Assembly (NCBI GenBank): GCA_012719415.1
Contig: JAAYAK010000072.1
Span: 1-64,000, forward strand
Length of the DNA stretch: 64,000 nucleotides
DNA from: Syntrophorhabdus sp.
GTDB taxonomy: Bacteria; Desulfobacterota; Syntrophorhabdia; Syntrophorhabdales; Syntrophorhabdaceae
Reading direction: 5' to 3'
Below are positions 35,681 to 45,224 of this stretch, piece after piece; position 1 is the first letter of the stretch; each line of letters begins with the position of its first letter. A model generated the notes under the pieces. That model saw only the letters and a program-made list of their open reading frames with translations. It searched no databases and was not told where the DNA came from. The position numbers were made by a program, and so were the translations under genes.

Positions 35681-38365
35681 CTATTTATTCATGTCCTTCA
35701 ACAGTCTTTCCAGCTTTTTCATTTGTTCCCCGTAACCGGCCCAGTCGCCCTGGCGCTGGAGCTGCATCATACGCTCGAAGGTTTTGGCGGCCTCTCCAGC
35801 CAGTTCTTTGACACCTGTCGGACGGGGTGTTACCCCTGTTTGCGCCGAAGCAGGGGTCGCGACCTTGCCGCCGAATACCTTTTGAAGCGCCCCTTCGAGC
35901 GTCTGGTCCATGACGACATTGTTCTCATAGGCCACGATGATCCGCCTGAGCTCCGGCAGGCCGCCCTTGTCCTGGGCGGCGAGGTAAAGTGGCTGAATGT
36001 AGATGAGGGCCGATTCCACGGGAATGATGAGAAGGCTTCCCCGTATGACCTGTGACCCTCTCTGTCCCCACAGGGTGAGCTGCTGGGATATGTAGGAGTC
36101 CTGATCGATGCGCGCGTCGATCTGTCTCGGACCGTAGACAAGGCGGTCCCGGGGAAAGGTGTAGACAATGAGTCTCCCGTAGTTGGGGGTATCGCACCGG
36201 GCCGCGAACCACGCCGCAAGGTTATCCCTCTTTGCCGGTGTGTAAGGGGCGAGAAGCACATATTCCTCATTTTTCTCCCCGGGGATCTTCATGATCAGGT
36301 AGTAAGGATCCATCGACTTATCCCCGTAGGAAGGTATCTCCCAGAGGTCTTCCTTGTTGTAGAACGTTTTCGGGTCGCTCATGTGGTACGTGGCGTACAG
36401 GGCTACCTGTGTCTTGAAGATATCCTTGGGGTAGCGTATGTGTTTCCTCAGGTCCTCAGGCATTGTGTCGAGGTCCTGGAAGAGGCCCGGAAACATAGCA
36501 CTGTACACCTTCGCGATAGGGTCGTCGGGATCGCTCAGGTAATACCTGATCGCGCCGTTGTACGCGTCGACGGTTATCTTCACGGAGTTTCGCATGTAGT
36601 TGACCCGGTTGCGTAGCCGCCGGGAATAGGGCAGATGCGTCGAGACCGTGTAGGCGTCGACCATCCAGTAGAGCTTCCCCGAGTCGGATATGACCATGTA
36701 GGGGTCCTGATCCAGGGAAAGGAATGGCGTCGCCCTTCGAATGCGCTCTGTTATATTGCGATAATAAAGGATGCGGCTGTCAGTCTTGATGTCGGATGAG
36801 AGCATTATCTTGGCGTCCTTGAAGTGGGCCGCGAAGATGAGTCTCTTGAAAAAGGAATCGAAGGCCACACCACCGGATCCCTTGTAGGAGCTGTAGACAT
36901 TCCCTTCCGAGGTGGGGTAGCTGAACTCCGGGATTCGCGTGTTGGCGATGGCGTAGCTCCTCGTGAGCTCGCCGAAATAGATCTCGGGGGTAGACACCTT
37001 GATATCCTTTGTGATGGAACTGGGTGGGATGTCCTTCATGATGAATTCCGGAAGACCCTCAGGGGTTATTCTGGCGACATGCGCCAGAGAAACGCCATTG
37101 CCATGGGTGAAGACCAATTTTTCATTGATCCATGACTTGCTCGGGAGGTCGTCATAGGAGAGCTCCCGAGCGGACAGCATCACCTGCAGGTACTTGCCGT
37201 CGACCGTGTACCGGTCGTTCTCGATGCTCGTAAACTTGTAATAGGTCCGTATCTGTTGGAGTTGTCCCAAGGTTTTGAGGAGGGGGCTCTCGTCCCACAA
37301 CCTGATGTTCCGTATCGTCGCATCGTTCTTCCGGATATCATTTGCGGATAGATTGTACTCAACGTCAAAGGGCCTGAGATCGATCTTCTCGAGATCGTAC
37401 CCGTAACGGGTGAATTTTATGTGGTGCTCGATGAAGGGTTTCTCCAGGTCGAGTTCATTGGGAGTTACCTTGAAGTTCTGGAGCAGGTTGGGATAGATGA
37501 CCATGCCGATGATGTAGACGGCGATAATAGCCCCGACCGGGTAAAAGGCGGATCTGAACCTGCTCTTCGCAAAGGCGAGAATGAAGGCTGCCGCGGCAAT
37601 TACGCACAAAACCACAAGGATATTTATGACGAAAAGCTTTGCATGAAGGTCGGTGTAGCCTGCTCCCGTGATGACGGTGTGGGGGGCGTAGAGCAGATCG
37701 AACCTGTCCAACCAGAAGCCGAAGGCGGTCTTCAGGAGCACCAGCGAGGCGAGAATGCCCAGGTGTAGCCGGATCTCTCTTGCCACAAACAATTCGAAGC
37801 GGTTAACGTGAAAGCCGCGTTTGATGGCGTAACTCACGACGCTGATGAGCAGGGACATGAAAAGGAGGAAACCCAGGAAGGCACTCAGCGATTGATACAG
37901 AGGCAGTTTGAAGAGATAGAAACCCACATCCTTCTCGAAGATCGGGTCGAAAACCCCCGTCGGGACGGCTTTAATGAAGAAAAGGATCTGATCCCAAAGG
38001 TTCGCCCCCCACAGTGCCCCGATGACGCTGATGAAAAGGGCAACCAGGAGACCGAGGAGGCGAGACAGCCCGACTATCCTGTCCGTATTCAATGAAACCG
38101 TTGTGTAGCCGTTGATGGAGATGCTCGCCGTCGGGAACCGGACCTTGTTCGTAAGCCGTACATTGATGAAGATGAAGAGGAATGCGAAGATACCGAAAGC
38201 GAGGCCCGACAGGAGTTCCACCGTAATGACCCGGGAGAACACGAAGCGATACCCCGTTTCGACGAAGAAGAGCCAGTCGACATAAAGACTTACAAGCCGC
38301 GAAAACGCGGCAATAAGAACGATGATAGAAGCGATCAGGATGAATCGTTTCCGGTTCTTTACCAT
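35681..38365 (-). CDS. UPF0182 family membrane protein
   Basis: An 894-residue integral membrane protein matching the UPF0182 family in size and layout: seven or so helices in the first 330 residues, a large extracytoplasmic domain (about 340-830, with LWDESPLLKTLGQLQQIRTYYKF and YVLLAPYTPAKRDNLAAWFAARCD), and a charged, probably coiled C-terminus. The function of the family is unknown. It is a single gene bounded by inverted short-repeat sites on both sides (C and D). Confidence 0.92.
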   Translation of the reverse strand: MVKNRKRFILIASIIVLIAAFSRLVSLYVDWLFFVETGYRFVFSRVITVELLSGLAFGIFAFLFIFINVRLTNKVRFPTASISINGYTTVSLNTDRIVGLSRLLGLLVALFISVIGALWGANLWDQILFFIKAVPTGVFDPIFEKDVGFYLFKLPLYQSLSAFLGFLLFMSLLISVVSYAIKRGFHVNRFELFVAREIRLHLGILASLVLLKTAFGFWLDRFDLLYAPHTVITGAGYTDLHAKLFVINILVVLCVIAAAAFILAFAKSRFRSAFYPVGAIIAVYIIGMVIYPNLLQNFKVTPNELDLEKPFIEHHIKFTRYGYDLEKIDLRPFDVEYNLSANDIRKNDATIRNIRLWDESPLLKTLGQLQQIRTYYKFTSIENDRYTVDGKYLQVMLSARELSYDDLPSKSWINEKLVFTHGNGVSLAHVARITPEGLPEFIMKDIPPSSITKDIKVSTPEIYFGELTRSYAIANTRIPEFSYPTSEGNVYSSYKGSGGVAFDSFFKRLIFAAHFKDAKIMLSSDIKTDSRILYYRNITERIRRATPFLSLDQDPYMVISDSGKLYWMVDAYTVSTHLPYSRRLRNRVNYMRNSVKITVDAYNGAIRYYLSDPDDPIAKVYSAMFPGLFQDLDTMPEDLRKHIRYPKDIFKTQVALYATYHMSDPKTFYNKEDLWEIPSYGDKSMDPYYLIMKIPGEKNEEYVLLAPYTPAKRDNLAAWFAARCDTPNYGRLIVYTFPRDRLVYGPRQIDARIDQDSYISQQLTLWGQRGSQVIRGSLLIIPVESALIYIQPLYLAAQDKGGLPELRRIIVAYENNVVMDQTLEGALQKVFGGKVATPASAQTGVTPRPTGVKELAGEAAKTFERMMQLQRQGDWAGYGEQMKKLERLLKDMNK

Positions 38366-38488
38366 AATAGTCTCCCCCAGCGTTTTAAAGTGTAAAGACT
38401 ACCATCATTCTACCGGAATAGAAACAGATTCGTGTGTAAAGGGGGATACAGAGAGACAGGTGTATAGGTAACAGACAATAAGGGCCGG

Positions 38489-38602
38489 GTCATAGGTAAT
38501 AGGTTATGGGTAATAGGAAGAACCGGCCGTGAGGGAAGTACGCTACCCTAACACTACAGGCAATGTCGTTCCTATTACCCGTTACCTATAACCCATCACC
38601 CG
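38489..38602. repeat. Inverted arms of short tandem units (site D)
   Basis: Left arm 38489-38519 (GTCATAGGTAATAGG units) faces right arm 38569-38602 (CCTATTACCCGTTACC, ATAACCC units). It lies between the UPF0182 start and the sucD stop, both on the minus strand. The unit is related to site A (ATAGGTnATAGG) but not to B or C. The rest of the 243-bp gap shows nothing I can assign. Confidence 0.75.
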
Positions 38603-38608
38603 TCTTCT

Positions 38609-39481
38609 CTACTTCAGCTTGTGTTTTTTTGCCCATTTTGCTACGTCGATGGGGCTTTCGAGGACCTCGACCCCGGCAGAGCGGAGGGCCTCGTGTTTGC
38701 CCGCGTGGGTGCCGGCGCTGCCGCGCACTATGGCTCCGGCATGGCCCATCTTCTTGCCCTGGGGCGAATAACGGCCCGCTATGTATGCCGCGACAGGTTT
38801 CGACATTTTCCGTGCAATGAAACCTGCTGCCTTCTCTTCCTGCTCTCCGCCAACCTCTCCGACGACGATGACGGCGTCCGTGTCCTTGTCATTTTCGAAA
38901 AGCTCCAGGATGTCCGCGAGGTTTCTGAGGACAACGGGGTCGGCGCCCATGCCCACGACGGTGCTTTGCCCGACATTGGTCTCCGACAGGATGCCGGCAA
39001 ACTCGTAGGAAAGGGTTCCGCTGCGTGATATGATGCCCACCCGCCCGGGTGCGAAGAGAGATGCCGGCATGATGCCCATCTTACCCATTCCGGGAACAAG
39101 GATACCCGGGGTTGTCGGGCCGAGGGCGAAAACGCCCCTTTCCATTGCATAACTGCGCATTTTCAGAACGTCCTTGACGGGGATGTGCTCGGGGACGATG
39201 ACGATGAGTTTCACTCCGGCGTCGATCGTCTCGAGGAAGGCGTCGAGGACGAAGGCCGCGGGAACAAAGAACACCGAAGCATTGGCCCCCGTTTCCTTCA
39301 CGGCTTCGAGGACGCTGTTGAAGACAGGCACGCCCTCGACTGACGTTCCGCCCTTCCCGGGTGTGACGCCGCCTACGACGCGTGTGCCGTATTCAAGCAT
39401 CCAGTGCGTCTGGGCACTTCCGATACGGCCGGTGATGCCCTGTACTATAACACGTGTGGAATCGTTCATGAGTATGCTCAT
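38609..39481 (-). CDS. sucD: Succinyl-CoA synthetase, alpha subunit
   Basis: A 290-residue subunit with a CoA-binding Rossmann domain at the N-terminus (VIVQGITGRIGSAQTHWM, GVTPGKGG) and the phosphohistidine in MGHAGAIVRGSAGTHAGK near residue 250. With SucC it makes ATP or GTP from succinyl-CoA, or the reverse. It follows sucC by 43 bp on the same strand. The enzyme would close a route from methylmalonyl- or succinyl-type CoA esters to energy. Confidence 0.93.
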   Translation of the reverse strand: MSILMNDSTRVIVQGITGRIGSAQTHWMLEYGTRVVGGVTPGKGGTSVEGVPVFNSVLEAVKETGANASVFFVPAAFVLDAFLETIDAGVKLIVIVPEHIPVKDVLKMRSYAMERGVFALGPTTPGILVPGMGKMGIMPASLFAPGRVGIISRSGTLSYEFAGILSETNVGQSTVVGMGADPVVLRNLADILELFENDKDTDAVIVVGEVGGEQEEKAAGFIARKMSKPVAAYIAGRYSPQGKKMGHAGAIVRGSAGTHAGKHEALRSAGVEVLESPIDVAKWAKKHKLK

Positions 39482-39524
39482 AGGAAAACCTCATATGCTT
39501 TCATTTCTGTGGCCTGCATGGCGG

Positions 39525-40709
39525 TCATACGCGCTTTTCCCGGGTCTTCGTGCCCCCGGTTCCGCTCTTCCTATCGGGTCCGACAAGCTTGTAGAGAACC
39601 TCCACGGCCTTTTCCGTAGCCGCTTCCGTCACGACGTGGACACCGCCGGACTTGAATATCTCCCACGTTTCTTCCTGACGGTTGCCCAGCGCCTTGGCGA
39701 CAACGGGGATCCTGACGTTGTGCTCCTGCATGTAGCGGATAACGCCCTTCGCGCCCTCGTGGATGGGGTTGATGCCGCCGTATACATTTATGAATATGCC
39801 CCTCAGGTCGGGCTTCATCATGATAAGTTCCATACACCGGTACAGAAGGTCCGCCGTTATGCCTCCGCCGGTTTCGAGGAAATTCGCAGGCCTCATCTTC
39901 TGGCCGATGATGTCCATGGAGGCCATGCCCAGGCCAGCTCCCGAGGATATGAGACCTATGTCGCCCTCGAGGTCAACGTAAGTGACGCCGATCTCCCTGC
40001 CTCTTCTCTCCAGGGGGTTCTCGATGCGGTCGACGCGGTCGGGCAGGGGAAAACGTATCCGCGAAAGGGCGGAGTCGTCGACCTCCAGGACGGCGTCGAC
40101 GGCCATCAGGGCACCGTTCGATAACACGACGAGGGGGTTGATCTCGGCGATGAGGGCCTCGTACCGCGTGGCTATATGGTAAAGCTGGCCGATTATCTCG
40201 CTCCAGGGAGTGATGAGCTTCTGCTCGAGGCCGAGCATCCTCAGGAGGCTCCGCGCCTGGTAGGGATAATAACCGAATGATGGTTCGATGTGGATGGCGG
40301 CTATCTTCTCCGGTGATGTCTTTGCCGTCTCCTCGATAAGGACACCACCCTCGGTACTGACGACAATGACCGGTTTGCCCGAATAACCGTCAACGGTGAT
40401 GCCGAGGTACAGCTCCCTGGCGATATCCACTTTCTGGCACAGGAGTGCTTTGCGGACGGGCATCCCCTTGATCTCGGAATTGAAGAGCGCGTCAGCCACC
40501 TCTTTCAACTCGTCCGGGTTCGACGCCGTCTTGATGCCTCCGGCAAGCCCCCGGCCGCCGACGAGCACCTGTGCCTTGATGATGACGGGATACCCGATCT
40601 CACCGGCGGCGTGAAGCGCGTCGTGCATGTCGCTGACAAGCTCACGGCGGGGAACGGGAATGCGGTTCTGTTCAAAGATGTCCAGTGCTTCATATTCGTG
40701 AAGTCTCAT
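39525..40709 (-). CDS. sucC: Succinyl-CoA synthetase, beta subunit
   Basis: A 394-residue subunit with the ATP-grasp fold: MRLHEYEALDIFEQNRIPVPR, VIIKAQVLVGGRGLAGGIK, the AEINPLVV metal segment and the C-terminal GGITADLLYRCME and FINVYGGINP blocks. It partners SucD. The first gene of a sucCD unit, it lies downstream of repeat site E. There is no close ribosome site other than a weak GGGATCCC-like stretch, so the start at 40709 rests on the family N-terminus. Confidence 0.93.
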   Translation of the reverse strand: MRLHEYEALDIFEQNRIPVPRRELVSDMHDALHAAGEIGYPVIIKAQVLVGGRGLAGGIKTASNPDELKEVADALFNSEIKGMPVRKALLCQKVDIARELYLGITVDGYSGKPVIVVSTEGGVLIEETAKTSPEKIAAIHIEPSFGYYPYQARSLLRMLGLEQKLITPWSEIIGQLYHIATRYEALIAEINPLVVLSNGALMAVDAVLEVDDSALSRIRFPLPDRVDRIENPLERRGREIGVTYVDLEGDIGLISSGAGLGMASMDIIGQKMRPANFLETGGGITADLLYRCMELIMMKPDLRGIFINVYGGINPIHEGAKGVIRYMQEHNVRIPVVAKALGNRQEETWEIFKSGGVHVVTEAATEKAVEVLYKLVGPDRKSGTGGTKTREKRV

Positions 40710-40842
40710 ATGGGATCCCTTTGTGTTGATTTGGCTTCATGGCAATCCGGCACAACCCGGAACTGCAACAGACAAGTATAGAAGCAATCGTATTCGAAGT
40801 CAATGTAATTGATTAGGAATGTTATCAGAAAATGAATAAAAG

Positions 40843-41006
40843 AAATAGGACCTATAGGAGAATAAGACCTATGGGACATATAAGACCTATAGGACACATA
40901 GGACCCATAGGAGATGTCTGGAGGTGTTCGCAGGCGGCTCCGTCAGTCCTATAAGTCCTAAGCGTCCTATAAGTCCTATTGGTCCTATTCTCCTATAGGT
41001 CCTATT
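40843..41006. repeat. Inverted arms of short tandem units (site E), largest example
   Basis: Left arm 40843-40912 has about eight imperfect units of the type ATAGGACCTATAGGA or AAGACCTAT, and right arm 40945-41006 the reverse complement (TCCTATAAGTCCTA). The arms are 60-70 bp each and separated by about 30 bp, so a long imperfect hairpin is possible. It lies between the divergent sucC and GntR genes. The remaining gap (40710-41107) has pyrimidine-rich and AT-rich stretches and no gene. Confidence 0.8.
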
Positions 41007-41107
41007 CAATCCCTTGTCTCCCACCCCTTTCCTCCCCCCCCTTCCTTCACCCCTTTCTTTTTTGAAAATTTAATTGCATTTCTGATTTCATTTGTGTAAA
41101 GTTACGC

Positions 41108-41803
41108 ATGGCACAGACAAAGACGAAACAACCAACCAAACAACCGGAAGACAGCAGTCAGGTGGCGTACCAGGGCATTCGGCGGATGATCTACACCAGG
41201 GAACTCGTCCCGGGTCAGAAGATCGCTTACAGGGACCTGGCGGAGAAGCTCGGCCTCAGCCCAACGCCCATCATTCAGGCGTTGAAACGGCTTGAGCTCC
41301 TCGGGTTCGTCTGTCATGAGCCGAACAGGGGATTCTACATGTCTCCCTTCAGTCTCAAGGAGATCGAGGAGATCTACGAGTTGCGGGAGCTCATCGAACC
41401 TTCCCTGGTGGCCGACGCGGTCCGGAACATCGACAAGAAGGGGCTGGCGGATCTCAAGGCCGCTCTTGAGGCGCATCTCTCCGCGGAACGCGATTTCTAC
41501 CTGAAAGAGAGGCTCTTCAAGAACAGGGAGTTCCATCTGACCCTGGCATCACTTTCGAAGAAGGAGACGCAGATACGCATACTCCACAATCTCTTCGACA
41601 TTCTCTTTCTCAAGTACAGCGATCTGCCGAGGTCATCGCTGGTGGCGACGGACCAGGAACATCAGGAAATATATGACGCCGTTGCGCTGAGGAGCATGGA
41701 CCGGGCGCAGGCGGTGCTGAAGAACCACGTCACGAATGTGAAGATCCAGGTACTGTCGAGCGTCCGCAAGATGCTCGCCGAACAGGAACGTTCCGAATTC
41801 TAG
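41108..41803 (+). CDS. GntR-family regulator with FCD ligand domain
   Basis: A 231-residue FadR/FCD-type transcription factor: winged helix at about 20-85 (DLAEKLGLSPTPIIQALKRLELLGFV) and an all-helical FCD domain whose three histidines (REFHLTL, DQEHQEI, LKNHVTN) form the metal/carboxylate site. The effector is probably a carboxylic acid or CoA ester. It sits 44 bp upstream of the AbfD homologue, same strand. It is one of two candidates for binding the GTATAC palindromes at 45.15 and 46.6 kb. Confidence 0.87.
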   Translation: MAQTKTKQPTKQPEDSSQVAYQGIRRMIYTRELVPGQKIAYRDLAEKLGLSPTPIIQALKRLELLGFVCHEPNRGFYMSPFSLKEIEEIYELRELIEPSLVADAVRNIDKKGLADLKAALEAHLSAERDFYLKERLFKNREFHLTLASLSKKETQIRILHNLFDILFLKYSDLPRSSLVATDQEHQEIYDAVALRSMDRAQAVLKNHVTNVKIQVLSSVRKMLAEQERSEF

Positions 41804-41847
41804 GAACACGCGCCGTATCGAATTTCAACTAGAGGAGGCAATAGCTT

Positions 41848-43278
41848 ATGGGTATCAAGACAAAAGACGAATATATCGAATCATTGAGGTCTCTCAAACC
41901 GACCGCCTACATGTTCGGAGAGAAGCTGACGGACATCGTGGACAACCCCCGTCTTCGCGCCGGCATCGAGGCGACGGGCGCGACGTACGAGATGGCGGAG
42001 CTTGACCCCGATCTCATGATCACGACAAGTCCGCTCATCAATGAACCGGTGAGTCGTTTTACGCTTCCCCCGGGAAACGCTGAAGACCTTGTCGCCCGCG
42101 TGAAGGTGAACCGTAAGATAGCGAATCACGTGGGAACCTGCCACCAGAGGTGCACCGGCCTCGACTGCCTGTCGACCCTGGCCATAGTCACGTACGACAT
42201 TGACAAGAAGTACGGCACCGAATACTATCCCAGGTTCATGGAATTCCTGAAATACATGCAGAAGAACGATCTCACCGCCAATGCCGGCGTTACCGACGTC
42301 AAGGGCGACCGTTCGCTGCTTCCCTATCAGCAGGTTGACAAGGACATGTTCATCCACGTGGTGGAGAAACGGGCGGACGGCATAGTTGTCCGTGGCGCAA
42401 AGGCCCATCAGACCGGGTCTCTGTCCTCCCACGAGATCATCGTCCTGCCGAGCAGGGCCATGGCAAAAGAGGATAAGGACTATGCCCTTGCCTTCGCGGT
42501 GCCGGCCGATACCAAGGGCCTTATCCACGTTGTCGGCCGTTCGAGCCTTGACATGCGGGAACTGGACGGATGTGACATCGGCAACGCCTATTACTCAAAG
42601 TATTGCCCGACCCTGATATTTGACGATGTGTTCGTCCCATGGGACAGGGTTTTTCTGTGTGGTGAAACGGAATTCGCACTCGATATGGTGGTGAAGTTCT
42701 CATCCTTCCATCGTCAAAGCCACGGCGGCTGCAAGGCCGGCAAGATCGACTGCATGGTCGGTTGCGCCCTCACCCTGATGGACTACAACGGCACCTCCAA
42801 GGTGAGCCACCTCAAGCAGAAAGTGATCGATATGATACACAGGGCCGAAACCCTTTACGGTTGCTGTCTCGCTTCCTCGTACGAAGGCAAGAAGCAGCCT
42901 TCCGGTGCTTACTTTATCGATACGGTCCTTGCCAATGCTTCCAAGATACACGAGGGCAAGGAGATGGCCGAAGCAACAAGGCTCATGATAGACTGCAGCG
43001 GCGGTTTTGTGGCCGACCTGCCTTCGGACAGAGATTTTTCGAACCCTGAGATCGGTGATTTGCTGAAGAAATATCTCAAGGGCGTTGACAGCGTTCCCGT
43101 CGAGAAGAGGATAAAAATGTACCGCCTGGCGGAGAAACTGGCCCTCGAAAGCGCCGACACGATCTCCGACATCCACGGCGGCGGGTCTCCCGAGGCTCAC
43201 AGGGTCACGATCTTCCGGGAAACGAATATAAACGACAAGAAGAAGGCCGCCAGGCGGCTCGCAGGAATAGACGAATAG
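41848..43278 (+). CDS. abfD: 4-hydroxybutyryl-CoA dehydratase/vinylacetyl-CoA isomerase homologue
   Basis: A 476-residue FAD and [4Fe-4S] enzyme of the AbfD family, which dehydrates 4-hydroxybutyryl-CoA to crotonyl-CoA by a radical route. Probable cluster ligands are C98, C102, H288 and C295, whose spacings (4 and 7) equal those of the Clostridium enzyme. FAD-fold segments such as RGAKAHQTGSLSSHEIIVLP are also present. Related 4-hydroxyphenylacetate-3-hydroxylase proteins lack the cysteines. AGAGGAGG precedes ATG. No 4-hydroxybutyrate dehydrogenase or CoA transferase of that pathway is adjacent, so the natural substrate could be another 4-hydroxyacyl-CoA. Confidence 0.9.
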   Translation: MGIKTKDEYIESLRSLKPTAYMFGEKLTDIVDNPRLRAGIEATGATYEMAELDPDLMITTSPLINEPVSRFTLPPGNAEDLVARVKVNRKIANHVGTCHQRCTGLDCLSTLAIVTYDIDKKYGTEYYPRFMEFLKYMQKNDLTANAGVTDVKGDRSLLPYQQVDKDMFIHVVEKRADGIVVRGAKAHQTGSLSSHEIIVLPSRAMAKEDKDYALAFAVPADTKGLIHVVGRSSLDMRELDGCDIGNAYYSKYCPTLIFDDVFVPWDRVFLCGETEFALDMVVKFSSFHRQSHGGCKAGKIDCMVGCALTLMDYNGTSKVSHLKQKVIDMIHRAETLYGCCLASSYEGKKQPSGAYFIDTVLANASKIHEGKEMAEATRLMIDCSGGFVADLPSDRDFSNPEIGDLLKKYLKGVDSVPVEKRIKMYRLAEKLALESADTISDIHGGGSPEAHRVTIFRETNINDKKKAARRLAGIDE

Positions 43279-43303
43279 CTGTTATCCATCAGAACAAAGG
43301 AAT

Positions 43304-43329
43304 GAAAGGCCGGCACATGCCGGCCTTTC
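43304..43329. terminator. Bidirectional terminator between abfD and dctM
   Basis: GAAAGGCCGGC (43304-43314), loop ACAT, GCCGGCCTTTC (43319-43329). A perfect 11-bp stem with T-rich flanks (CCTATTTT) on the plus side, directly abutting the dctM stop. It serves two converging genes. Confidence 0.8.
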
Positions 43330-44637
43330 CTATTTTACAAGATTCGAGAGTATGAGTACTGTCCAGTACGGGGACAGCATGAGCAGGATTATGGATACTA
43401 TGTAGGCGGGAATGTAGTAGAACGCCCCCCTGAAGACGGATGCGAGGGGAATATCCTTGGCCATCCCCGCGACAACGTAGCAGCATATCCCTATGGGCGG
43501 CATGATGGAACCCATGGTTGTCACGATGGTTATGACCTGACCGAACCAGATCGGGTCGTATCCCAACTGTGTGACGAGAGGATAGAATATGGGAAGGGAC
43601 ACGAGAAGGAAGGCCAGCGCGTCCATGACGCAGCCGCCTATTATATAGCATATGATTATCAACCACAGCAGCACCCAGCTTGGCAGGTCGAGCCCGCTGA
43701 TCCAGCCCGCGATCTCGAAGGGGAGCCGGGTGACCGTTATGAACCGGCCGAATATGACAGCGCCCGCCACGATCATGAACACGAGACAGGAGATCCTGAG
43801 GGTGTCGACGATCGACTTTATGAACCCGTCCCAGGGGAGTTTGCGCCGTATAAGGCAGATGATGAGCGCCAGGGTGCAGCTCGTCGCCGCGGCCTCGGTG
43901 GCCGTCACCACTCCCGTGAACAGGGCGTACATGATGATGCCGAAGAGTATGAGGATATCGACGATATCGGGGAGGGCCCGGAAACGTTCCCTCCAGGAAC
44001 TCCTGCTTGCCTTGGGCCCCCAGTCGGGGTGACGCCAGCAGATGTATCCGACGGTGGCGGCTATGGCAGCCGTGAGTATAGCGCTGGGAATGACGTTCCC
44101 AAAGAAGAGCTTCCCGATCGATTGGCCCGTGTATAGCCCGTATACGACAAGGACAATGCTGGGAGGTATGAGAACGCCCAGTGTTGCGCCCGCGGCCACG
44201 GAGCCCGCGTTGAGCATGGGATGGTAGTTGTACTTCTTCATCTCCGGGATTGCAACGGTGCTCATCGTTGCGGCCGTGGCCGTGTTACTGCCGCTTATGG
44301 CGGAAAAGGCGGCGCACGCCATGATCGTCGTGATCGCGAGACCACCCTTGTAGTGGCCGAACCATTTGTGGGTCGCGTTGTAGAGGCCGTTGTTGTAACC
44401 CGCGTAATGTACGAACTCCCCTACAAGGATGAACATGGGAATAACCGTCAACCCATAGTTGGAGAAGATCCCCCACATGTCGGCGCCGATCATTCCGAAA
44501 GCTGCCTTAAAGGATGTCACGTAAGCGACACCGAGAAACCCGATGATCGCCATGGTGAAGCCGGCAGGTATCCTGACAAGGAAAAGGGTCGCGAACATGA
44601 TAATGATTCCGTAGATGCCGACGATAGGTCCATCCAT
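43330..44637 (-). CDS. dctM: TRAP transporter, large permease (DctM)
   Basis: A 435-residue membrane protein with about twelve helices and the DctM signatures (GIIIMFATLFLVRIPAGFTMAIIGF, ACAAFSAISGSNTATAATMSTVAIPEM). It uses a sodium or proton gradient to import the ligand delivered by DctP. It begins 2 bp after dctQ. The substrate is a carboxylate by family, with no more detail available. Confidence 0.93.
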   Translation of the reverse strand: MDGPIVGIYGIIIMFATLFLVRIPAGFTMAIIGFLGVAYVTSFKAAFGMIGADMWGIFSNYGLTVIPMFILVGEFVHYAGYNNGLYNATHKWFGHYKGGLAITTIMACAAFSAISGSNTATAATMSTVAIPEMKKYNYHPMLNAGSVAAGATLGVLIPPSIVLVVYGLYTGQSIGKLFFGNVIPSAILTAAIAATVGYICWRHPDWGPKASRSSWRERFRALPDIVDILILFGIIMYALFTGVVTATEAAATSCTLALIICLIRRKLPWDGFIKSIVDTLRISCLVFMIVAGAVIFGRFITVTRLPFEIAGWISGLDLPSWVLLWLIIICYIIGGCVMDALAFLLVSLPIFYPLVTQLGYDPIWFGQVITIVTTMGSIMPPIGICCYVVAGMAKDIPLASVFRGAFYYIPAYIVSIILLMLSPYWTVLILSNLVK

Positions 44638-44639
44638 CC

Positions 44640-45122
44640 CTAGTTCTCCTCGTGAAAGAGTTTCTTCAGAAAATCAATGAATGCCGTGAACGACAGCAGC
44701 GCGAAGCCGACGGCTACCATGAAGACATAAGGATGGAAGACGATCTTCAACGTCTCCGATACTTCGCTCGACTCCCATATCTTCATCCCCCACACGTACA
44801 GCTGCCATGACACGACGCCGAAGAAGAGCGTGATCGCGAGATAGGCCACCTTGTCGATAAGGTTCTTCAAAGGCTCAGGGAACTTTTCGGTAAGAATGTC
44901 AACGACTATATGGTCCTTGCGCTTTTGGGTGTAGCCGAGCGCGAAAGCGATCACAACCGCGCCGAGAAAGGAGACGATCTCGTAAGTGCCCCGAAAGGGA
45001 AGGTGAAATACCCTCAGGACGACGTTGCCCGTGGCCAGCAGCATGAGTGCTAGCACCGATATGCCGCCGAGGAAAAGCAGAACCTTGTTGCAGAAGTTGT
45101 TGAAGGTGTCCAGGTAGCGCAT
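44640..45122 (-). CDS. dctQ: TRAP transporter, small permease (DctQ)
   Basis: A 160-residue membrane protein with four helices, including the DctQ pattern VLALMLLATGNVVLRVFHLPFRGTYEIVSFLGAVVIAFALGYTQ. It scaffolds DctM. It lies between a hairpin after dctP and dctM, and a GTATAC palindrome lies about 30 bp upstream of its ATG. Confidence 0.9.
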   Translation of the reverse strand: MRYLDTFNNFCNKVLLFLGGISVLALMLLATGNVVLRVFHLPFRGTYEIVSFLGAVVIAFALGYTQKRKDHIVVDILTEKFPEPLKNLIDKVAYLAITLFFGVVSWQLYVWGMKIWESSEVSETLKIVFHPYVFMVAVGFALLSFTAFIDFLKKLFHEEN

Positions 45123-45152
45123 GGTGATTCTCCTTCAAGCATCGAACAAAAA

Positions 45153-45165
45153 GTATACGGTATAC
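45153..45165 (-). promoter_or_regulatory. GTATAC-type operator between dctP and dctQ
   Basis: GTATACGGTATAC, a 13-bp palindrome apart from its centre. It is nearly identical to GTATACTGTATAC at 46669-46681 and related to TTGTATACAA at 46587-46596. It sits just upstream of dctQ and may control an internal promoter or act as a roadblock. Confidence 0.65.
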
Positions 45166-45180
45166 ATCAAGCGGAGGACT

Positions 45181-45216
45181 GATAAAGCCGGGACGATTGC
45201 CAGTCCCGGCTTTATC
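45181..45216 (-). terminator. Hairpin after dctP
   Basis: GATAAAGCCGGGAC (45181-45194) pairs perfectly with GTCCCGGCTTTATC (45203-45216), 8-base loop. There is no long T-run, so it may protect the dctP message and cut read-through, leaving binding protein in excess over permease as is usual in such operons. Confidence 0.7.
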
Positions 45217-45224
45217 AGCGCATC

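Noticed and set aside
40706-40897. A minus-strand frame encoding MSYRSYMSHRSYSPIGPIS-like repeats
   Set aside because: It is the translation of the short tandem units of site E; the repetitive peptide follows from the DNA repeat and has no ribosome site.
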